A DNA stretch of 64,000 bases from Mycobacterium xenopi (GTDB lineage: Bacteria > Actinomycetota > Actinomycetes > Mycobacteriales > Mycobacteriaceae). This document shows positions 16,583 to 25,085 of the stretch, one piece after another; the stretch's first letter is position 1; the number at the start of each line of letters is the position of its first letter. The position numbers and the translations under genes were made by a program. Location of the stretch: positions 3,968,001-4,032,000 of the forward strand of contig NZ_AP022314.1 of the NCBI RefSeq assembly GCF_009936235.1, written 5' to 3'. The notes below the pieces were generated by a model, which was not told the DNA's origin, did not search any database, and was given only the letters and a program-made list of their open reading frames with translations.

Positions 16583-17919
16583 CTTTGCTCCCTACCGACA
16601 AGACGTTCTTTCGCGGCACACCAGGCTACGAGACAGCTCGCCGAGAAACGGTATGGAATGGCATTGTGCCACAGCGGTTTCCCGATGTGATCGTACAAGC
16701 GCACAACACCGACGACGTCGTCGCGGCAATCTGCTACGCCCGCGCCCACGGCCACCGCGTCGGTGTGCGCTCGGGCGGCCACAATTGGTCTGCCAGCCAC
16801 CTTCGCGACGGTGGCTTGCTGCTCGATGTCAGTCGGCTGGACCACTGCAGCGTCGACACCGAGCAGATGACCGCGAACGTCGGCCCGGGCAAGGTTGCCA
16901 GCGTGTTCGCGGCCGAACTGGACTCGCGGGGGTTGTTCTTTCCCGCAGGACACTGCGAGGGCATTTGCCTGGGCGGCTATCTGCTGCAGGGCGGGTATGG
17001 CTGGAACAGCCCGATGCTCGGCCCGGCGTGCGAGAGCGTGCTGGGTTTGGAGGTGGTCACCGCCGACGGCGAACGGCTTTACTGCGATGCCGAAAACCAT
17101 CCCGACCTGTATTGGGCCGCCCGCGGGGCGGGGCCGGGTTTTTTCGGCGTGGTCACCTCGTTCAAACTGCGGGTTCATCCGAGGCCCCCGGTGTGGGGCA
17201 CCTGCCTGTACATGTACCCGATCGAATTCGCCGACGAGGTGTTCGCCTGGGGACGCTCGATCAGCCCCGAACTCGACGAGCGGGTCGAACTTCAGATCCA
17301 CACCGCGCGCAGCTTCCCCGGAGCTGGGCTCGACCAGCCCGGCATCACCATCGCTTCACCGGTTTTCGCCGACTCAGAAGACGAAGCGATGAAAGCCCTT
17401 GCCCCGCTCGGCACTTGCCCTGTCGTCGACAAGGCAATCGTCAGCCTTCCCTACGCGCCGACCAACCTGGCCAATTGGTACACCGCCGTGATGACCAACT
17501 ATCCGAAGGGCCACCGCTATATCGCCGACAACATGTTCACGTCGGCCTGCGCCGAAGAGCTCCTGCCGGGCATCCGCAAAATCATCGAAACGATGCCGCC
17601 GCACCCGTCGCATTTCATCTTCACGGGCTGGAAAACGTCGCCAGCACGCGCGGACATGGTCTACGGCTTGGAAGACGAGATCTACCTGGCCCTCTACACG
17701 ATCTGGCACGATCCGGCCGACGACGACCGCTACCGCAACTGGGCAGCATCGAATATGGCGGCGATGGCGCATCTGGCGACGGGAATCTCGCTCGCCGACG
17801 AGAATCTGTGTCGGCGCCCGGCCCGATTCATCACCGAGCCGAACATGGCTCGCTTGGAGGAAGTGCGCTCAGCTTATGACCCAGAGGGTCGATTCCACAG
17901 CTGGATGGCGCGCTGCTGA
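16579..17919 (+). CDS. berberine-bridge-type FAD-linked oxidase
   Basis: A 446-residue oxidase with a PCMH-type FAD domain. The covalent-flavin histidine is about residue 68 in RSGGHNW, and a second candidate attachment site is cysteine 126 in AGHCEGICLGGYLL, so the flavin may be bicovalently bound as in BBE and aclacinomycin oxidoreductase. The C terminus has the usual BBE-domain ending with YDPEGRFHSW. Bicovalent members oxidise bulky alcohols or close rings in secondary metabolism. The ATG overlaps the FMO-like stop by four bases, indicating a two-gene operon. The substrate is unknown. Confidence 0.82.
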   Translation: MTLLPTDKTFFRGTPGYETARRETVWNGIVPQRFPDVIVQAHNTDDVVAAICYARAHGHRVGVRSGGHNWSASHLRDGGLLLDVSRLDHCSVDTEQMTANVGPGKVASVFAAELDSRGLFFPAGHCEGICLGGYLLQGGYGWNSPMLGPACESVLGLEVVTADGERLYCDAENHPDLYWAARGAGPGFFGVVTSFKLRVHPRPPVWGTCLYMYPIEFADEVFAWGRSISPELDERVELQIHTARSFPGAGLDQPGITIASPVFADSEDEAMKALAPLGTCPVVDKAIVSLPYAPTNLANWYTAVMTNYPKGHRYIADNMFTSACAEELLPGIRKIIETMPPHPSHFIFTGWKTSPARADMVYGLEDEIYLALYTIWHDPADDDRYRNWAASNMAAMAHLATGISLADENLCRRPARFITEPNMARLEEVRSAYDPEGRFHSWMARC

Positions 17920-17926
17920 TCGGCCA

Positions 17927-18679
17927 CTAGAGCGAACGCTGCAGCAGCACGTGTCCGTTGTCGGCCAAAACCACCTGCACAGCTGAGATTTGATCCATCG
18001 GGGTCGCGATGGAGCCCGCCGGTGTTGCGGTGTGACCGGGTTCTGCCACCCAGGTTGCCAGCTGGCTGCGGCTGCCGTCGCGGCGCACCACGACCATCGC
18101 AAGCGTGTCATGGTGGGCGTTAATCGGCGCCAGGCAAACACATTTCATCGAGATGTAGGTACCCCACTGCTGGGCGGACAGCGAGACCGTCGAAGCCAGG
18201 TTCTTGGTGCCGACCTGCGCCATCGGCAGTGTCGAGATGCTGGCCTGCGGCGGGGTGGTCGCGGGTGTTGAGTAATGTCCTTGGACGCCCACGAACACAC
18301 CGATCGCCAGCACCACGGCGGCCGCGGCCCCGGCCGCCCAGGTCAGCACGCGGGAGCGGCGCCGTCGCCAGCCGACCCTGGCCAGCAGGGACGGCAGCAG
18401 CTCAGCGGGCAGCGGCGGCGCGCCGCCGGTGCGGTCGGCCTCGTCGATGGCCGCCAGCTCGTCGCGGTCCAGCTGCGAAAGCAATGCCGGCATGCCGCTG
18501 AGTTCGGCGACGGCGCTGCGGCACGACGGGCAAACATCCATGTGCGCTTCGAACTCGCGCCGATCCGAGGCCGAAAGGGAGCCCAGCACATAGGCGGCGT
18601 CCCACGTCGCATACTCGTGGTCGTCGCGCCCGAACTGCGCTCCGTCACCCGGGGGGCTAGCACCCCATAACGTCTTCAT
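17927..18679 (-). CDS. rslA: anti-sigma factor RslA (zinc-binding, single-pass membrane)
   Basis: A 250-residue anti-sigma factor. The N-terminal domain has the zinc-binding pattern H-x3-C-x2-C at His 46, Cys 50 and Cys 53, with an earlier histidine near 21. One membrane helix lies around 110-132 (after WRRRRSRV), followed by an extracytoplasmic domain with a CVCLAP motif. In M. tuberculosis RslA holds SigL inactive and its zinc site is redox-sensitive. Here the ATG at 18679 overlaps the stop of a 25-codon mini-frame, instead of lying directly at the sigL stop. It is convergent with the accessory cluster, whose last gene ends 7 bases away. Confidence 0.9.
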   Translation of the reverse strand: MKTLWGASPPGDGAQFGRDDHEYATWDAAYVLGSLSASDRREFEAHMDVCPSCRSAVAELSGMPALLSQLDRDELAAIDEADRTGGAPPLPAELLPSLLARVGWRRRRSRVLTWAAGAAAAVVLAIGVFVGVQGHYSTPATTPPQASISTLPMAQVGTKNLASTVSLSAQQWGTYISMKCVCLAPINAHHDTLAMVVVRRDGSRSQLATWVAEPGHTATPAGSIATPMDQISAVQVVLADNGHVLLQRSL

Positions 18680-18753
18680 CGTGTTACCCCCATCTTAGGG
18701 TTCGTTGAATATTCGGAGCCGACCTCCGCGCGGATTGCACGTCGCGCCGTCAT
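18676..18753 (-). CDS. 25-codon mini-frame linking sigL and rslA
   Basis: The ATG at 18753 overlaps the sigL stop (ATGA) and its own stop overlaps the rslA ATG (ATGA). The encoded peptide begins MTARRAIRAEV and ends KMGVTR, nearly the same as the last residues of SigL (EMGVTR). The DNA around both junctions is a near repeat: GATGGGGGTGACCCGATGA at the sigL end and GATGGGGGTAACACGATGA at the rslA start. I infer a duplication of the sigL/rslA overlap that kept translational coupling through a short relay frame. The peptide itself probably has no function. Confidence 0.5.
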   Translation of the reverse strand: MTARRAIRAEVGSEYSTNPKMGVTR

Positions 18754-19277
18754 CGGGTCACCCCCATCTCTTGCAACGTGAGCCGCAGGGCCCGCAGGGC
18801 ATAGTGCAGACGCGACTTCACGGTGCCTTCAGCGATTCCGAGATCGGCGGCGATCTGCGCGGTGGTCCATCCCCGGTAGTACGAGCGGCACACCACGGCG
18901 CGGTGCTCGGCTGATAGCTGCGCAAAGGCGTCGGCGATCAGCAGCCGGTCCAGCGCGCGGTTGACCTCGTCCGGGCCCGCCGGCTCGGGTGCCTTATCCA
19001 GCGAGTTGACTTCGGAGCGGGCCCGTGCGCTGCGGCTTTCGTCGATGATCAGGTTGCGCGCGACGGTGAACAGCCAGGCCCGTGCCGAGCGCTCGGTGTC
19101 GCCGACGACCTCGGGATGCTGCCAGGCTCGCAGCAGCGTCTCCTGCACGACGTCCTCGGCGCACGCGCGGTCACCGGTCAGCCTCAGCGCATATCGCCAT
19201 AAGGCCGCGGCGTGCTCGTCGTAAAGCGCCTTCATCAAGGCGGCTTCGGGAGCCGCCGGGCTGGCGACAGTAGGCAC
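18750..19277 (-). CDS. sigL: ECF sigma factor SigL
   Basis: A complete ECF sigma factor of about 175 residues. Region 2 runs from EHAAALWRYALRLTGDRACA to ARAWLFTVARNLIIDE, and region 4 includes LSAEHRAVVCRSYYRGWTTA and GIAEGTVKSRLHYALRALR. The GTG at 19277 is preferred because AGGAGG lies five bases before it; the frame also opens at 19283. Gene order with rslA, map, adk and secY matches M. tuberculosis Rv0732-Rv0736. A promoter matching the SigL consensus precedes it, so it is probably autoregulated. The RslA partner is encoded just downstream. Confidence 0.92.
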   Translation of the reverse strand: MPTVASPAAPEAALMKALYDEHAAALWRYALRLTGDRACAEDVVQETLLRAWQHPEVVGDTERSARAWLFTVARNLIIDESRSARARSEVNSLDKAPEPAGPDEVNRALDRLLIADAFAQLSAEHRAVVCRSYYRGWTTAQIAADLGIAEGTVKSRLHYALRALRLTLQEMGVTR

Positions 19278-19294
19278 TTGCACCTCCTGGAGGT

Positions 19295-19322
19295 GACACG
19301 AGTGAAGCGCCCGTCCGGTTCA
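19295..19322 (-). promoter_or_regulatory. candidate autoregulatory SigL promoter
   Basis: Read on the minus strand the site is TGAACC, a 16-base spacer, then CGTGTC. From memory this is the -35/-10 pattern reported for M. tuberculosis SigL. It ends 17 bases before the GTG at 19277, giving a very short leader. The match and position support autoregulation, which is common for ECF sigma factors. Confidence 0.65.
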
Positions 19323-19343
19323 CCACCGGCACACCAGCCACGG

Positions 19344-20144
19344 TTAGCCGAGAGTCAAGATCCGCGGTCCGTCCTCGGTCGCCGCCACGGTGTGCTCCCA
19401 GTGTGCCGCACGCGAGCCGTCGGCGGTAGTAACCGTCCATTGATCGTCGAGGACCAGGGTTTTCCGGCTTCCCAGCGTCAGCATCGGTTCGATTGCCAGC
19501 ACCGACCCAGGGGCCAGCAGCGGGCCGCGGCCGGGGGGTCCCTCGTTGGGCAAAAACGGGTCCATGTGCATTTGCCGGCCGATGCCGTGACCGCCGTATC
19601 CCTCGACGATGCCGAACGCGCGGCCATAGCGGGCCTCCGCCGCGTGGGTGCCGGTTTCGATGGCATGCGATACATCGGTCAACCGCTTGCCGGGTGTCAT
19701 CGCCGCGATGCCGGCTTCCAACGATTCCTTGGTCGCCTGGCACAGCGCTTCGTCGGCTGGGTTCAGCGTCCCTACACCGAACGTGATCGCGGCGTCACCG
19801 TGCCAGCCGTCGAGAACCGCGCCGCAGTCGACGGACACCAGATCACCGGGCGCCAAGATCTCGGCGGCGGACGGGATGCCATGCACCACCCGGTCGTTGA
19901 CCGACGTGCAGATCGATGCCGGATACCCGTGGTAGCCCAGAAACGACGGCCTGGCGCCCGCGTCGCGGATCACCGCTTCGGCGATGCGGTCGAGGCTCAA
20001 CGTCGACTCCCCGGCAACCGCGGCCTCCCGCACCGCGTGCAGCGCCGCAGCCACCACCGCGCCGGCCGCCGCCATCGCGTCGAGCTCAGCGGCACTGCGC
20101 TGAGGCACAACCTTGCGAGTTCGCAGCCCCGCCAGGGTGATCAT
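19344..20144 (-). CDS. map: type I methionine aminopeptidase
   Basis: A 266-residue metalloprotease that removes initiator methionine from new proteins. The metal ligands sit in recognisable places: VSVDCGAVLDGWHGDAAITF (the two aspartates), the histidine in GYGGHGIG, and the glutamates in LAIEPML and WEHTVAATEDG. The N-terminal ICTSVNDRVVHGIPS segment is also conserved. It follows adk with a 2-base gap, giving the conserved secY-adk-map order. This is the short mycobacterial MapA type without an SH3-binding extension. Confidence 0.93.
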   Translation of the reverse strand: MITLAGLRTRKVVPQRSAAELDAMAAAGAVVAAALHAVREAAVAGESTLSLDRIAEAVIRDAGARPSFLGYHGYPASICTSVNDRVVHGIPSAAEILAPGDLVSVDCGAVLDGWHGDAAITFGVGTLNPADEALCQATKESLEAGIAAMTPGKRLTDVSHAIETGTHAAEARYGRAFGIVEGYGGHGIGRQMHMDPFLPNEGPPGRGPLLAPGSVLAIEPMLTLGSRKTLVLDDQWTVTTADGSRAAHWEHTVAATEDGPRILTLG

Positions 20145-20146
20145 CG

Positions 20147-20698
20147 CTACTTTCCCAGGGCCCGCAGCGCGCGGGCGAACACCTCGTCGACAGTGCCGAC
20201 GGCGTCAACGGTTTTCAGTTCGTGTTCGTGCTGGTAGTACTCCAGCAACGGCGCGGTTTGGTCCCGGTACACCTGCATCCGGTTGAGGATCACCTCGTCG
20301 TTGTCGTCGTCGCGACCGCGCCCCTTGAGCCGCTCGAGCAGCACCTCGTCGGGCACTCGCAACTCCAGTACCGCGTCGAGCTTGACTCCGCGCCGTTCCA
20401 GCATGTCGTGCAGGGCCTTGGCCTGGTCCAGTGAGCGTGGATAGCCGTCCAGGATGAAGCCCTCGGCCACGTCGGGTTTGCTCAGACGGTCGTCGACGAG
20501 CTTGTTGGTGAGATCAGAGGGCACCAGGTCGCCGGCGTCGAGATAGCGTTTTGCCTCCAGACCTAATTCTGTGCCGTTTTCGATGTTGCGGCGAAACAGT
20601 TCCCCGGTGGAGAGGTGCGGGACTCCCAGTTTGTCAGCCAGCTTGACAGCCTGCGTGCCCTTGCCGGCCCCCGGCGGCCCCAGCAAAACAACTCTCAC
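20147..20698 (-). CDS. adk: adenylate kinase
   Basis: A 183-residue kinase interconverting ATP plus AMP and two ADP. The P-loop is GPPGAGKGTQ, the NMP-binding part includes LSTGELFRRNIE, and FILDGYPRSLDQA is the conserved core strand. The LID is very short (GRGRDDDNDEVILNR), as expected for the mycobacterial enzyme. The GTG start overlaps the secY stop by four bases. Confidence 0.94.
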   Translation of the reverse strand: MRVVLLGPPGAGKGTQAVKLADKLGVPHLSTGELFRRNIENGTELGLEAKRYLDAGDLVPSDLTNKLVDDRLSKPDVAEGFILDGYPRSLDQAKALHDMLERRGVKLDAVLELRVPDEVLLERLKGRGRDDDNDEVILNRMQVYRDQTAPLLEYYQHEHELKTVDAVGTVDEVFARALRALGK

Positions 20699-22020
20699 TT
20701 CAAAAACCCTTCGTAGTTACGCTGCATCAGCTGGCTCTCGATCTGTTTGACCGTATCCAAACCGACGCCGATCATGATCAAAACCGCGGTTCCCCCGAAC
20801 GGCAGGTTCTGAACCGTCCCGGTGTTGCCGATTTGCAGGAAAAGGTTGGGCAGCACCGAGATCACGCCGAGGTAGATCGAGCCCGGCAACGTGATGCGGC
20901 TGAGCACAAAGCGCAGGTAATCGGCGGTCGGCCGGCCCGGGCGGATGCCGGGTATAAAGCCGCCGAATTTCTTCATCTCGTCGGCACGTTCGTCCGGGTT
21001 GAACGTGATCGACACGTAGAAGTAGGTGAAGAAGATGATCAAGCTGAAATAGATCGCGATGTAGACCGGGTCGGCCGGGTTGGACAGGTAATTGCCGACG
21101 AATTTGTCCCACCACGTGTTGCCCATGCCGCCGGTGCCGCTGCGGATCAGCTGGGTGATCAGATGCGGGATGTAGATCAGCGACGACGCGAAAATGACCG
21201 GGATCACGCCGGCCTGGTTGACCTTCAGCGGTAGATAGGTCGACGTGCCGCCGTACATGCGCCGGCCCACCATCCGCTTGGCGTATTGCACCGGGATGCG
21301 GCGCTGGCCCTGCTCGACGAACACCACCCCGACGATGATGATCAGCGCGGCCACGCACACCGAGGCGAAGATCACCCCGCCACGGCTGTCCAGGATTTGC
21401 TTTCCCTCCACGGGGATACGCGCGGCAATGCCGACGAAGATCAGCAGCGACATGCCGTTACCGATACCGCGCTCGGTGATCAGCTCGCCCATCCACATCA
21501 CCAGCCCGGCGCCCGCCGTCATCACCAGCACGATCACGACCAGGGTGAAGATGCTCTGGTCGGCGATGATGTCCAGACTGCAGCCCTGCAGCAGGCCGCC
21601 GTTGGCCGCCAGCGCGACGATGCTGGTGGCCTGCAGGATGGCCAGCGCGATCGCCAGGTAGCGGGTGTATTGGGTCATCTTGGCCTGGCCGGATTGGCCT
21701 TCCTTGCGCAGCTCCTCGAACCGCGGGATGACCACGGTGAGCAGCTGGACGATGATGCTGGCGGTGATGTAGGGCATGACACCGACAGCGAACACGGTCA
21801 GCTGCAGCAGCGCGCCGCCGGAGAACAGGTTGATCAGGGAGTAGATCTGCGCCGCTTCGCCGCCGCTGACCTGCGCAATGCACTTCTGCACGTTCGGGTA
21901 GTCGACACCGGGCGACGGTATCGAGGCGCCCACCCGGTAGAGGATGACGATGCCCAGCGTGAACAGGATTTTCCGTCTCAGGTCGACTGTCCGCAGCGAC
22001 GAGATGAAAGCCGAAAGCAC
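20695..22020 (-). CDS. secY: preprotein translocase subunit SecY
   Basis: A 441-residue, ten-helix channel subunit of the Sec translocon. It starts MLSAFISSLRTVDLRRKILF and contains the plug and gate regions (YRVGASIPSPGVDY, GVMPYITASIIVQLL) and the ribosome/SecA-facing loop VEQGQRRIPVQYAKR. It heads the secY-adk-map group and is separated from rplO by about 14.5 kb, as in M. tuberculosis, where accessory genes also split the spc operon. Confidence 0.95.
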   Translation of the reverse strand: MLSAFISSLRTVDLRRKILFTLGIVILYRVGASIPSPGVDYPNVQKCIAQVSGGEAAQIYSLINLFSGGALLQLTVFAVGVMPYITASIIVQLLTVVIPRFEELRKEGQSGQAKMTQYTRYLAIALAILQATSIVALAANGGLLQGCSLDIIADQSIFTLVVIVLVMTAGAGLVMWMGELITERGIGNGMSLLIFVGIAARIPVEGKQILDSRGGVIFASVCVAALIIIVGVVFVEQGQRRIPVQYAKRMVGRRMYGGTSTYLPLKVNQAGVIPVIFASSLIYIPHLITQLIRSGTGGMGNTWWDKFVGNYLSNPADPVYIAIYFSLIIFFTYFYVSITFNPDERADEMKKFGGFIPGIRPGRPTADYLRFVLSRITLPGSIYLGVISVLPNLFLQIGNTGTVQNLPFGGTAVLIMIGVGLDTVKQIESQLMQRNYEGFLK

Positions 22021-22207
22021 TCTTCCTCCTGCGCAGCCGGGCTAACACGGCATGCCGACGGGGCTGGTCTGGCCAGCATTGGGTTAAGTCTGCGTCACGC
22101 GCCGAGCACCCGCGGGTCCCGACGTGCGGAGTCGCGCGTCAAACAGTCTACGAGAGTAACAGCGCCGGCCATGGTTGCTGGCAACCAGCGTAAAGTCTCC
22201 AGTAGTC

Positions 22208-22245
22208 GTTATATTGGCTAATTATCAAGTACTGGCAAGTACTGG
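22208..22245 (+). promoter_or_regulatory. putative methyltransferase promoter motif plus tandem 10-mer
   Basis: GTTATATTGGCTAA at 22208-22221 recurs exactly at 31916-31929, again just before a methyltransferase gene of the same family. It contains a TATATT that could serve as a -10 element. Directly after it, CAAGTACTGG occurs twice without a gap (22226-22245). The motif may be a shared promoter or operator; the tandem repeat is seen only here. Confidence 0.4.
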
Positions 22246-22274
22246 TAGGTGGTGTCGAGTCGAAGGGATGGTCG

Positions 22275-23210
22275 ATGACGTCGACGGGCAGCGCACGGTT
22301 CGAAGGCGACACCTGGGATCTGGCGTCCAGTGTCGGGGTGACGGCAACGATGGTCGCGGCCGCACGAGCCGTGGCCACCCGGTTGCCCGATCCGCTGATC
22401 AACGACCAGTTCGCCGAGCCGCTGGTGCGTGCGGTGGGCGTTGACTTCTTCACCAGAATGGCCGGCGGGGAGCTGCAGCCGCGCGATCTCGACGACGAGA
22501 CGGCCAAGGGCCTGCGCCGCTTCGCCGACGCGATGGCCATCCGCACCGAGTACTTCGACAACTTCTTCCTGGACGCCACCGCGGCAGGTATCCGCCAAGC
22601 GGTGATTCTCGCGTCCGGCCTGGACTCCCGCGCCTACCGCCTGGCCTGGCCGGCCGGCACGGTCGTATTCGAAGTCGACCAGCCGCAAGTGGTCGATTTC
22701 AAGACCGCAACCCTGGCCGAACTGGGTGCGCAGCCGACAGCGGACCGGCGCACGGTGGCGATCGACTTGCGCAACGACTGGCCTGGTGCGCTCCAAGAGG
22801 CCGGATTCGACCCGGCATGCCCGACCGCCTGGATCGCCGAGGGCCTGCTGGGCTATCTGACCGCCGACGCGCAGGACCGGCTGCTCGACCAGGTCACGAC
22901 ACTGAGCACCCCGGGCAGCCGCTTCGCCACCGAGGGACTGCTCGACGTCAACAACGTGAGCGAACACGAACTGCGGCGGCGCATGCAACGCCAAGCCGAC
23001 AGGTGGCGCAGCCACGGCTTCGAACTCGACATGGCCGCCCTGGTGTATTTCGACGACCGAACCGACGCCGGCACCTACCTCACCAACCTGGGCTGGAAGA
23101 CCGTCAGCACCAGCGCCGCCGACCTGCTGGCCGAGCATGGGCTGCCGCCGATCGACCCAGACGACGCCCCCTTCGGAGAGGTGATCTACCTCAGCGCAGA
23201 ACTGGATTAG
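22275..23210 (+). CDS. class I SAM-dependent methyltransferase (TIGR00027 family)
   Basis: A 311-residue member of the mycobacterial putative S-adenosylmethionine-dependent methyltransferase family, related to O-methyltransferases of the leucine carboxyl methyltransferase group. Family signatures are GDTWDLASSVGVTATMVAA near the N terminus, the SAM motif ILASGLDSRAYRLAWP, VFEVDQPQVV and WIAEGLLGYL. AAGGG precedes the ATG. It is the first of three tandem paralogues and occupies the Rv0731c position beside secY. The substrate of this family is not known. Confidence 0.85.
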   Translation: MTSTGSARFEGDTWDLASSVGVTATMVAAARAVATRLPDPLINDQFAEPLVRAVGVDFFTRMAGGELQPRDLDDETAKGLRRFADAMAIRTEYFDNFFLDATAAGIRQAVILASGLDSRAYRLAWPAGTVVFEVDQPQVVDFKTATLAELGAQPTADRRTVAIDLRNDWPGALQEAGFDPACPTAWIAEGLLGYLTADAQDRLLDQVTTLSTPGSRFATEGLLDVNNVSEHELRRRMQRQADRWRSHGFELDMAALVYFDDRTDAGTYLTNLGWKTVSTSAADLLAEHGLPPIDPDDAPFGEVIYLSAELD

Positions 23211-23270
23211 TGGCGGTTGCAAGCGCGGCGAAGCCGGGCGCAGCAGGTCGCCACCAACCAAACTGACACC

Positions 23271-24176
23271 ATGACCCGCAGCGACAAAGACACCTGGGAT
23301 CTGGCCTCCAGCGTAGGCGCGACCGCCACCATGGTCGCGGCCGCGCGGGCCCTGGCCAGTGAAGAACCTGACCCGATCATCACCGACCCGTTCGCTGCGC
23401 CGCTGGTGCGGGCGGTGGGCGTCGACTTTTTCACCCGCCTCGTCGACGGTGAGATCGCGAAGCCACATGAGCAATCCGGGCGCGACGTACAGCTGGAAAC
23501 CGATTCGATGGCGGTGCGCACCCGGTTCTTCGATGAGTTCTTCGTGAGCGCGGGCCAAGCGGGTATCCGCCAGTCGGTAATCTTGGCCGCGGGCTTGGAC
23601 TCTCGGCCCTACCGGTTGGCCTGGCCCGCCGAGAGCGTGGTGTACGAAGTCGACCAGCCGAAGGTCATCGAATTCAAGTCCGCCGCGTTGTCGGCGCTGG
23701 GCGCGGCTCCTGCTGCGGAGCGGCGAACGGTCGGCATCGATTTGCGCGAGGACTGGCCAGCCGCGTTGCGGCGCAGCGGATTTGACGAAACGAAACCAAC
23801 GGCGTGGAGCGCCGAAGGCTTGTTGATGTATCTGCCGCCGGAAGCTCAGGACCGGCTCTTCGACAACATCACCGCGCTTAGCGCACCAGGAAGCCGGCTG
23901 GCCACCGAATTCCACCCTGACTCGGGCCTGACCATGTCCGAACGCGCCCGGGCGTTCAACCAGCGATGGGCCAATCTTGGCTGCGACATCGACCTGTCGG
24001 GGCTCTTTTACGAAGGCGAGCGCAGCAATGTCGTCGAGTACCTGGCCGACCACGGCTGGCAGGTGAGCACCCGGCTTCGCGGGGAGTTGTTCACTGACTA
24101 CGGCCGACCGTTTCCCGATGACGACGAAATGGCGGCGTTTGCGAACATTGCCGCTGTTACCGCGATCCGTGAATAG
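23271..24176 (+). CDS. class I SAM-dependent methyltransferase (TIGR00027 family)
   Basis: A 301-residue paralogue of the preceding gene, taken from the ATG at 23271 where the conserved DTWDLASSVGATATMVAA block begins a few residues later. An upstream frame adds 18 unlikely residues. The SAM-binding segment is ILAAGLDSRPYRLAWP, followed by VYEVDQPKVIEFKS and WSAEGLLMYLPPEAQD. It ends IAAVTAIRE, unlike the YVSAELR-type ends of its neighbours. It probably arose by tandem duplication. Confidence 0.83.
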   Translation: MTRSDKDTWDLASSVGATATMVAAARALASEEPDPIITDPFAAPLVRAVGVDFFTRLVDGEIAKPHEQSGRDVQLETDSMAVRTRFFDEFFVSAGQAGIRQSVILAAGLDSRPYRLAWPAESVVYEVDQPKVIEFKSAALSALGAAPAAERRTVGIDLREDWPAALRRSGFDETKPTAWSAEGLLMYLPPEAQDRLFDNITALSAPGSRLATEFHPDSGLTMSERARAFNQRWANLGCDIDLSGLFYEGERSNVVEYLADHGWQVSTRLRGELFTDYGRPFPDDDEMAAFANIAAVTAIRE

Positions 24177-24185
24177 GAGTATCGG

Positions 24186-25085
24186 ATGGCTCGCACCGAA
24201 AACGACAGTTGGGACCTGGCTTCCAGCGTGGGAGTCACCGCGACCATGGTCGCAGCGTCGCGGGCGATGGCGTCGCAGGGGCCCGATCCGCTGCTCGACG
24301 ATCCGCTGGCCGATCCGCTGGTCCGCGCGGTCGGTCTGGAGCCGTTCGTCCGCCTGATCGACGGTGAGATCGACATCGACGACGACCCGGTGCTGAATCG
24401 GCAGACGAGGCGGGAGCGGATCGCTGTCAGGACAAGGTTTTTCGACGACTTCTTCGTAAACGCTGGAGAAACTGGCGTGCGGCAGGCAGTGATCCTGGCC
24501 TCCGGCTTGGATACCAGGGCCTACCGGCTGGCGTGGCCGGCGGGCACGGTGGTCTACGAAATGGACCAGCCGGGCGTCATCGAATTCAAGACCCGTACCC
24601 TGGCCGATCTCGGCGCCAGCGCAACCGCCGAGCTGCGCGTGGTGGGCATCGATCTGCGTGACGACTGGCCGACTGCGTTGCGCCAGCATGGTTTTGACGT
24701 GAGCCAGCCCACCGCGTGGAGCGCCGAAGGGCTACTGCCGTATCTGCCGCCCGATGCGCAGGATCGGCTCTTCGACGACATCACCACGCTCAGCGCGCCG
24801 GGCAGCCGACTGGCCACCGAACATTTTCCCGAGCGCAACGCCTTTTCGGACGAGCGGGCACGGCGTCTCACCGAACAGTGGCACCGCCTTGGCCTGGACT
24901 TCGACGTGTCCGACCTGTTTTATCTCGGAGAACGCAGCATCGTCATGGACTACTTGACCAGTCACGGCTGGCAGGTGACCGCCTATCCTATGCGAGAACT
25001 CTACGCGCGCAACGGTTTCGAATTCCCGGAAGATCTTCCGGCCGCGTTCGGCGAAATGAGCTACGTCAGCGCGGAGCTGAGATAG
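24186..25085 (+). CDS. class I SAM-dependent methyltransferase (TIGR00027 family)
   Basis: A 299-residue third tandem paralogue. It has DSWDLASSVGVTATMVAASR, the SAM motif ILASGLDTRAYRLAWP, VYEMDQPGVIEFKT and WSAEGLLPYLPPDAQD. AGGAG lies eight bases before the ATG, and the gap to the previous gene is only nine bases, so they are co-transcribed. Its 3' end overlaps the convergent xylB gene by 20 bases. Confidence 0.85.
   Translation: MARTENDSWDLASSVGVTATMVAASRAMASQGPDPLLDDPLADPLVRAVGLEPFVRLIDGEIDIDDDPVLNRQTRRERIAVRTRFFDDFFVNAGETGVRQAVILASGLDTRAYRLAWPAGTVVYEMDQPGVIEFKTRTLADLGASATAELRVVGIDLRDDWPTALRQHGFDVSQPTAWSAEGLLPYLPPDAQDRLFDDITTLSAPGSRLATEHFPERNAFSDERARRLTEQWHRLGLDFDVSDLFYLGERSIVMDYLTSHGWQVTAYPMRELYARNGFEFPEDLPAAFGEMSYVSAELR

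Noticed and set aside
22218..24689. 823-codon minus-strand open frame opposite the three methyltransferases
   Set aside because: It shows a threefold internal repeat, but that is only the mirror of the tandem paralogues on the other strand.
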